Positions 60,427 through 64,000 of a stretch of 64,000 nucleotides of DNA are shown piece by piece. Every line of letters starts with the position of its first letter. Position 1 is the stretch's first letter. The stretch comes from Mytilus galloprovincialis (taxonomy: Eukaryota; Mollusca; Bivalvia; Mytilida; Mytilidae), in NCBI RefSeq assembly GCF_965363235.1, contig NC_134844.1, positions 78,895,244 through 78,959,243 of the forward strand, given 5' to 3'. Under the pieces are notes generated by a model, which saw only the letters and a program-made list of their open reading frames with translations, searched no databases and was not told the DNA's origin. A program made the translations under genes and the position numbers.

Positions 60427-60872
60427 ATCCAGCCTGTAACCAAAGTAACAATCACTAATGGTAACCAGTCAAGTCATGGTTGATAGAAGATGTCTGTCCA
60501 AAACAGAAATATCTTTATGGTTGACATGAAAGGAATAATCAAATGAAAGTTGTCCTTACGATGTTGTATTGTGGAAACATCTCTGTGAAAAGAAACTATT
60601 TATGTAATTTATTTTACTTCGATGAACAAATAATGAATAAGAACAATACTTGGCTTAGTTATTAAAGCTAAATATTTGTCATTTTAAAAAAAAACACTTT
60701 ATCAATATTGAAAATTATATATAATTAAACTTATCTTAAATAATTCAAGGTAAAATATTTGCATACACCATTCAAAAAAATGTGATTAAAGTGGGGTGAT
60801 TGGATTTTCATTCATACTTTACCTTGAGATTTTTTTTTATTGAAACTTTTTTTTTTAAATTTAATAAGTGCA

Positions 60873-60878
60873 AATAAA
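60873..60878 (+). terminator. Polyadenylation signal of TBC1D7
   Basis: AATAAA about 450 bp after the stop codon, followed by TTTTTAGGG. Other weaker candidates lie between 60630 and 60730, so the exact 3' end is uncertain. Confidence 0.4.
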
Positions 60879-61143
60879 ATTTTTAGGGAAGGAATTATAT
60901 TCTGCTTAATTGTTATCTCATTGATGTAATATCAATCATATCCATAGTGTTCTAGCTAGGATTTTAGGCAGAGTTTTTTGTGGCTGTAAAAAGTTTTGAC
61001 CACGCAACACAATCTCGAGATTAATGATTTTCTGTCATTTTAAAATCATGTAACACAATATAATTGGTTAATACCATGGAAACATTTATTTGAAAGGAAA
61101 TCCAAAGTTTGTCAGAATGCATAAAGAATAGTAGTTGATAATA

Positions 61144-61425
61144 TATGTTGGAAACTTGCTAGACATGACTATGATGTCATTTTCTATTTTTATTTGCCAA
61201 TAACTTTATGTAAATAACTTCATTGGAAATTTGCCAATATAAAATGTTGCTGATGAAGCTTTTTTTCCTTATCTTATCTAAAATGTTTTTAGATAATGTA
61301 TGTTGGACATTTGCCAGACATGACTATGATGTCATTTTCTATTTTTATTTGCCAATGACTTTATGTAAATAACTTCATTGGGAATTTGCCAATATAAAAT
61401 GTTGCTGATGAAGTTTTTTTTTTAT
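61144..61425 (+). repeat. Two-unit tandem duplication, ~153-bp period
   Basis: The block from ATGTTGGAAACTTGCTAGAC to TGTTGCTGATGAAGC recurs, with few changes, from 61297. Shared text includes ATGACTATGATGTCATTTTC and ATGTAAATAACTTCATTGG. Downstream of TBC1D7; no coding sense. Confidence 0.85.
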
Positions 61426-62374
61426 TGTTTTATACAATAAACAATGCATATTCACTTTTACTACCAACCAATCTTTACCATTCAGTGATAACAAGCACTT
61501 TATTTTACATTTTAATATTTTATGATGTATTTAAAAGAGTAGTTATTGTTGCAAACTCCATTAGAATTTTGAATTGATATTAGTTTTGGAAAAAGGGAAA
61601 CGGGGATGTGAAAAAAAAAATGGGGGGGGGGGGTTAAATTTTTCTCATTTCAGATTTCATAAATAAAAAGAAAAAAATTTCTTCAAACATTTTTTTGAGA
61701 GGATTAATATTCAACAGCATAGTAAATTGCTCAAAGGCAAAAAATTTTTTTTAAGTTCATTAGACCACATTCATTCTGTTTCAGAAACCTATGCTGTGTC
61801 AACTATTTAGTTTTAGATTTAAATAAGTTTGAAGAAGAAATCTTTAATTGATTTGTGAAATCTTTAATTGATTTGTAAAATCTTGACATTTTTTTTGTGT
61901 AAAAAAAACCATGTAATGTCAAAAATTTGATCACAATCCAAATTCAGAGCTGTATCACGCTTGAATGTTTTGTCCATACTTGCCCCAACTGTTCAGGGTT
62001 CGACCTCTGCGGTTGTATAAAGCTGCGCCCTGCGGAGCACCTGGTTATACATTGTGGCTTGCATAAGAGATACTTGAATTGAACAACAAATCACAAACTA
62101 AAACCTATACATTCAAATTATTTTCTGTGTTTATTCATTCATTTCTTACAAAATAAAAAGTAATTGCGATTATTCTTTGTTTAATTCTAAAAAAAAAATA
62201 TTGTCTTACAAATAAAATAAATTACTCAACAGATTATTCTATCCTACAATTCATGTTTCAGCTCACATTGATAAGATATTCAGAGATTGTATTTCATATC
62301 ATGATTTCCTTGATAAAGGGTTCCTGCACACAAGGAAGCATTTAAATCAAGAGTTTCAAGTGGTTAAGTTGAAA

Positions 62375-62920
62375 TTCTCCATTTGTAAAATTGTACTGAT
62401 GCCTTCACAAGTTGGTTGACAGTTATAGTCTATCTGTTTCACAGAGGACAAATGACATATGCTCTGATAAGACTTGTCACTGGGTTTGTTCTGACATGAG
62501 CAACACAAACAGTGCCACAATTGCTTACCACTCCTGGTCATTTGAGATCTCCCCCAGTGTTTGATGTAGTTCGTGTTGCTCAATCTAGTTTTCTACATGT
62601 GATTCGTGTACTATTGTTTATCTTTTGGTCGTTTGTGTCTCGCATAATGGAGTAAAAAAGCGAGACATATATATGCTGTTGTCGGCAGCAGTGTCAACAA
62701 TGTATAAGTTGCTTCGCATCACGGTGAGGAGCTATTAGGTTCAGTCGACATACACACCATCTTGTAATAATTACTTATCACGTATATATTACAAAAAGTG
62801 AGACATATCTCTGTGATAACAGTTTATTCATATATTGCCATGGGATTATCAGTTTGTTTTCGACTAATGAGTTTGAATGGCCCTTAAGTATCGTTCAACT
62901 AATTTTTCTTACTTCAAAAA
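62375..62920 (+). repeat. Interspersed repeat shared with 20361-20745, with a nested fragment
   Basis: The longer and better copy: GATGCCTTCACAAGTTGGTT, CTGTTTCACAGAGGAC, GACTTGTCACTGGGTTTG, GATGTAGTTCGTGTTGCTCA, and after an insertion at about 62640-62835 the tail GCCATGGGATTATCAGTTTG and CGACTAATGAGTTTGAATGG. The insertion starts AAAAAGCGAGACATATATAT and contains GTTGTCGGCAGCAGTGTC, related to the head of the 45840 element. Confidence 0.55.
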
Positions 62921-63132
62921 TTTCTTTCTTTATATTTCAGATTTGATTAAACCTTTTTCTGGTATCTTATTTTGAAAAAGTAATGCTAATTTTTAAAAGT
63001 CCAATAGTGTTGAAACACCTTTTACTACAACCACTTATCTGGGGTGCTGTGAATCGAAGATGAGAATGAAAGACTAACACTGTTGCACTAGTGCAAAATA
63101 ATTGTAGACGGTGTTGGTTCAAAAGTTTATTT

Positions 63133-63872
63133 TTAGGCCAAGTGAGCTTTTCTCATCACTTGGCATCCACATCTGTCGTCGTTGTCCGTCGTTTACTTTT
63201 ACAAAAGTCTTCTCTGAAACTACTGGGCCAAATTTAAACAAACTGATTCACAATCTTTATTAGGGTATTTAGTTTTAAAAATGTGTGTGGTGACCCAGCC
63301 ATGGCTAAAAATAGAACATAGAGGAAAATGTAGATTTTGGCTTATAACTCTAAAACTAAAGCATTTAGAGCAAATATGTCGGGGTTAACTTGTTTATTAA
63401 GTCAATATCTATCTGCTGTGAAATTTTGAGATGAATTGGACAACTGGTTGTTGGGTTGCTGCCCTCAACTGGTGATTTTTTAAAGAAATTTTGCCATTTT
63501 TGGTTATCACCTTGATACTATTATAGATAGAAATAAACTGTAAACAGCAATAATGTTCAGCAAAGCAAGATCTGCAAATAAGTCAACATGACCAAAATGG
63601 TCAATTGACCCCTTAAGGAGTTATTGCCCTTTATAGTCAATTTTTACAATTTTCATTAATTTGGAAAATTTTTGTAAATTTTTATAAAATATTTCCCTCT
63701 GTTACTAATGGGCAAAGTTTATTATAGATAGAGAAAATTGTAAGTAGCAAGAATGTTCAGTAAAGTAAGATCTACAAACACATCACCATCACTAAAACAC
63801 AATTTTGTCATGAATCCATATGTGTCCTTTGTTTAATATGCACATAGACCAAGGTGAGCGACACGGGCTCTA
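63133..63872 (-). repeat. Single-unit copy of the 27085-28752 element
   Basis: On the minus strand it begins GAGCCCGTGTCGCTCACCTT and ends GCCAAGTGATGAGAAAAGCT with CACTTGGCC, the same ends as the tandem copy at 27 kb. It has one core unit and a short GACGACGG-type run, so it shows the element before expansion. Confidence 0.85.
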
Positions 63873-64000
63873 ATTACGTTTGATTAAGATAAGAACATAA
63901 AGACATCGCATTGAATTAAAACAAAATATGTTACAAAAACACTATTTTGTGTCCTCAATGCCCTTCAATCTTGTACTTAGTTTAGCCTTTTTTAACTTTT

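Overview
The window is about 64 kb of AT-rich animal DNA. It has spliced genes with GT-AG introns, long intergenic stretches and many short repeats. The host genes and the repeat types (tandem-cored elements with inverted ends, and the sequence around 'atgcccc...ggggcat') point to a bivalve mollusc, most likely a mussel of the Mytilus group. That placement rests on memory of these repeats, not on a search.

Three protein-coding genes and one RNA gene can be supported. (1) Plus strand, about 8.5-16.3 kb: a small five-exon gene for a 133-residue secreted protein. It has a signal peptide, a furin-type RHRR site and a C-terminal GGLGK that looks like an amidation signal. I do not recognise it; it looks like a prohormone. 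(2) Minus strand, 38.8 down to 20.0 kb: RFWD3, a RING and WD40 ubiquitin ligase of DNA repair, in 13 coding exons and 784 residues. (3) Plus strand, 51.0-60.4 kb: TBC1D7, the third subunit of the TSC complex, in 6 coding exons and 302 residues. (4) A selenocysteine tRNA gene (37431-37517, plus strand) lies inside an RFWD3 intron, antisense to the host gene, with an upstream TATA box and a T-run terminator.

RFWD3 and TBC1D7 are divergent. The 12 kb between their start codons is mostly one candidate mobile element (41318-50293) with matching inverted ends and a 6-bp target duplication. It contains a decayed gene of a repeat-associated family with XPG/FEN1-like motifs, a ~192-bp tandem array, a nested short Harbinger-like element and a perfect-looking hairpin. 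Without it the two genes would be about 3 kb apart.

Other repeats fill introns and gaps: a foldback element made of GATCGTAGT-like words (2.4-3.5 kb), an element with a 10-bp target duplication (4.36-5.47 kb), a 3.6-kb inverted-repeat structure inside the peptide gene, 189-bp and ~500-bp tandem-cored elements, a 77-bp hairpin element with a 9-bp duplication, and several copies of abundant bivalve repeats. In TBC1D7 intron 2 the start of exon 3, with its splice acceptor, has been copied three extra times, giving a row of decoy acceptors that all lead to an early stop.

The stretches 1-2418, 5474-8500, 16260-19040, 39000-41310 and 60880-64000 show no protein gene that I can support; apart from the repeats listed they look like ordinary AT-rich non-coding DNA.
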